Source: Pseudomonadota bacterium
Lineage (GTDB): Bacteria; Myxococcota_A; Polyangia; Polyangiales; Sandaracinaceae
Reading direction: 5' to 3'
Length of the DNA: 7,746 bases
NCBI GenBank assembly: GCA_023427125.1
Contig: JAEZBP010000821.1
Coordinates: forward strand, 1 to 7,746
Shown here: positions 7,501 through 7,746 of the stretch, piece by piece
How positions within the stretch are numbered: position 1 is the first letter of the stretch
How the letters are laid out: the number at the start of each line of letters is the position of its first letter
Program-made: the position numbers and the translations under genes
The notes under the pieces: generated by a model
Databases searched by the model: none
What the model was told of the DNA's origin: nothing
Seen by the model: the letters and a program-made list of their open reading frames with translations, nothing else

Positions 7501-7746
7501 TGACGAGGGGGCCGCCCGAGGTCACGCGTCCGCGGACGATCACGCGGCTGACGGGGGAGCCGATCTCGTACGTGTACTCGCTCGAAGGCGCCGCGTCGGC
7601 GTCGCCGGGGAGCAGCATGGCGCTAGGGCGCGCGAAGGCGTCGTAGCGCGTGCGCCGTGAGCTCCGCGCGGTGAGCGTGGTGCCGTCCCGGACGAGCATC
7701 CACGCCGTCTCCTCGACGGGCTCGCCGAACGCCGGCTCGTACGCGA
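4598..7746 (-). CDS. RHS/YD-repeat protein with variable C-terminal tip, partial (N-terminus outside window)
   Basis: The frame is open from the window edge (15 codons precede the first in-window Met at 7699) to TAG at 4600-4598, giving 1048 visible codons. Residues below are numbered from that Met. About 16 YD-type repeats (for example YDSQGRP, YDGLGRL, YDLAGRV, YDALGRV) fill residues 18-570. The RHS core follows: HHDHLGS at 696-702, GFTGQEQDESTGLHAFR at 736-752, GRWMSADP at 761-768 and DPTGL at 801-805. Known RHS and TcC proteins form a hollow beta-shell that encloses a C-terminal toxin and self-cleaves just after DPxGL. Here that would release a 228-residue tip (806-1033) with hydrophobic segments at 841-892 and 931-960. 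The Met at 7699 is internal, because YD-like sequence continues upstream (AYEPAFGEPVEE). Missing N-terminal domains prevent assignment to a type VI, Tc-toxin or wall-associated class. No recognisable immunity gene follows. Confidence 0.93.
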   Translation of the reverse strand, partial: AYEPAFGEPVEETAWMLVRDGTTLTARSSRRTRYDAFARPSAMLLPGDADAAPSSEYTYEIGSPVSRVIVRGRVTSGGPLVTEEIRCIDGMGRQVQTRTRVAAGDYQVSEHVELNRAGRVIRQYQAYRSPSAACDAAPPATGYVQYTYDSQGRPSTVTLPDEEVYGTRSALRYEYLPLGARTFDAEDTDALSAHAMTPMARRFDGLGRTVSISRDLGGGELATTELRYDGLGRLVTVVDPLGEVHEQAYDLAGRVISASDPSTGTTTYTFDADGHVIERRDARGARVATEYDALGRVVAQWDPTDEAGTRAALTYDLDESCDECENGAGKLVSVTYPLGELGTGRDEVGYDARGHTVFEARTVEGHRYVFGHEYDVAGRLLRSSLPGGIVLERSYDDASRLIAIDGVADAITYEERGSVASVFYANGTRTERSYDGATRLERLETRASDLVLQGRLYERDRAGNILAIEDTSDPGTGLAPRSLAAAFEYDAWYRLRGARYGEGDAAEALTMDYDLGDRILRRESSLSLASRAHVGTYEYDPNRPEQLLAAGERTYDYDAAGYVTERSGTRLDWDYAGRLAGARSDAGEARDGRFLYGAGSARVAKLERGGVTLYLSPEVEVRDGVVYVYPQVGSARLARLRTSAIQTEVLSDVAPLGAPEGEINAADAWVAHASAAGIVSGAGDASEPARLLRGAARRLLSLDGGELAYLHHDHLGSVTLATDADGSPIGETLYYPGGEVRHRSGFTDEHGFTGQEQDESTGLHAFRHRHLDAAVGRWMSADPAFAVLSPDSIEGSLSDAGSIYAYVGNHLINATDPTGLSQTPAPGGGGQAARPPLRERVKTFLARSQTWANFKASFIGVSLGLKVAGVAGTVAVSVLTGGAPVAIVLAGVVGATTTAAVALAGARIKTMVTNRRAAALDRRHALRQNPNAVARSSRWRNALWNFGVPVGVAVGVGIVVGVLGPAAALSLAASSPVDLSHIGSGASVAHELTGNAIEGSRDGHMRYQLDVAARNAPFEGAAGARAFTAATAPAQPPTQDWLQAVMGR
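4601..5284 (-). other. Variable C-terminal tip of the RHS protein (candidate effector domain)
   Basis: This encodes the 228 residues after DPTGL. A Pro/Gly-rich linker (about 806-822) leads to a basic amphipathic stretch, a long hydrophobic region (841-892) that could form a two-helix hairpin, a basic section (893-926), a second Gly/Val/Ala-rich hydrophobic segment (931-960), and a polar end with SHIGSGASVAHELTGN near 965-980. I recognise no nuclease, deaminase, ADP-ribosyltransferase or protease signature. The hydrophobic layout would suit a membrane-active or pore-forming tip, but it could also be a glycine-zipper-like structural region. Its role as a toxin is inferred only from its position. 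Confidence 0.6.
5285..5620 (-). other. RHS repeat-associated core domain and predicted self-cleavage site
   Basis: Residues 694-805 of the visible protein match the conserved RHS-associated core: YLHHDHLGS, a GFTGQ stretch, GLHAFRHRHLD, GRWMSADP and finally DPTGL. Asp757, Asp767 and Asp801 sit where conserved aspartates occur in the family's aspartyl-protease-like plug, so cleavage after Leu805 (about 5285) is expected. The consensus preceding the site is PxxxxDPxGL; here the first position is Leu796 instead of Pro. That is a modest departure in an otherwise intact core. Confidence 0.82.
5990..7746 (-). repeat. YD (RHS) peptide repeat array within the RHS protein
   Basis: About 16 degenerate repeats of roughly 20-40 residues are encoded here, each centred on Y/F-D-x-x-G-R or a decayed version (YDAFARP, FDGLGRT, YDGLGRL, YDLAGRV, FDADGHV, YDALGRV, YDARGHT, YDVAGRL, YDDASRL, YDGATRL). 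In RHS proteins these repeats spiral into a beta-sheet shell. At DNA level the array shows as recurrent GTCGTA (antisense of Tyr-Asp codons); a 16-base string, GTCGTAGCTGCGCTCG, occurs near both 6443 and 6558. Confidence 0.85.

Noticed and set aside
5519..7660. Plus-strand open frame of 713 codons
   Set aside because: It is antisense to the RHS gene. The minus frame carries unmistakable YD repeats and the RHS core.
1..7746. tRNA, rRNA, CRISPR array, insertion sequence ends or integrase
   Set aside because: I saw no cloverleaf-like sequence, regularly spaced direct repeats, transposase motifs or flanking inverted repeats.

Overview
The window is very GC-rich (roughly 70%) and all supportable genes lie on the minus strand. 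The organism is probably a myxobacterium or close relative, perhaps of the Polyangiales/Sandaracinaceae type. This rests on three things: strong G/C preference at third codon positions, large Cys-rich lipoproteins built from CxxGxxGCxC modules, and a big RHS/YD-repeat protein. It is an inference from style and gene content; no marker gene is present.

Layout, in transcription order (high to low coordinates). (1) 7746-4598: the C-terminal 1048 codons of an RHS/YD-repeat protein whose N-terminus lies beyond the window. It has about 16 YD-type repeats, a complete RHS core ending in DPTGL, and a 228-residue variable C-terminal tip with two strongly hydrophobic stretches that I do not recognise. 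(2) 4597-4135: a 463-bp gap with no convincing gene, no clear terminator and no recognisable immunity gene. (3) 4134-3649: a 161-residue lipoprotein with one Cys-rich module. (4) 3652-1: a very large lipoprotein, at least 1217 residues and open at its C-terminus. It starts at a GTG that overlaps the previous stop codon by 4 bp (GTGA). About 50 cysteines fill its first 341 residues, followed by apparently beta-rich secretory sequence, one thrombospondin-type-3-like Asp motif, and a helical segment at the window edge.

The two lipoproteins are almost certainly one translationally coupled unit, and they share the exact CxxGxxGCxC module. They are probably anchored in the envelope and disulfide-bonded outside the cytoplasm. 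The RHS protein is on the same strand, but the 463-bp gap leaves it open whether it is co-transcribed with them. A surface system (RHS exoprotein plus Cys-rich lipoproteins) is possible but unproven.

Several very long open frames elsewhere, including an antisense frame of more than 1350 codons at 284-4357, are shadows produced by the GC-rich codon use of these genes.
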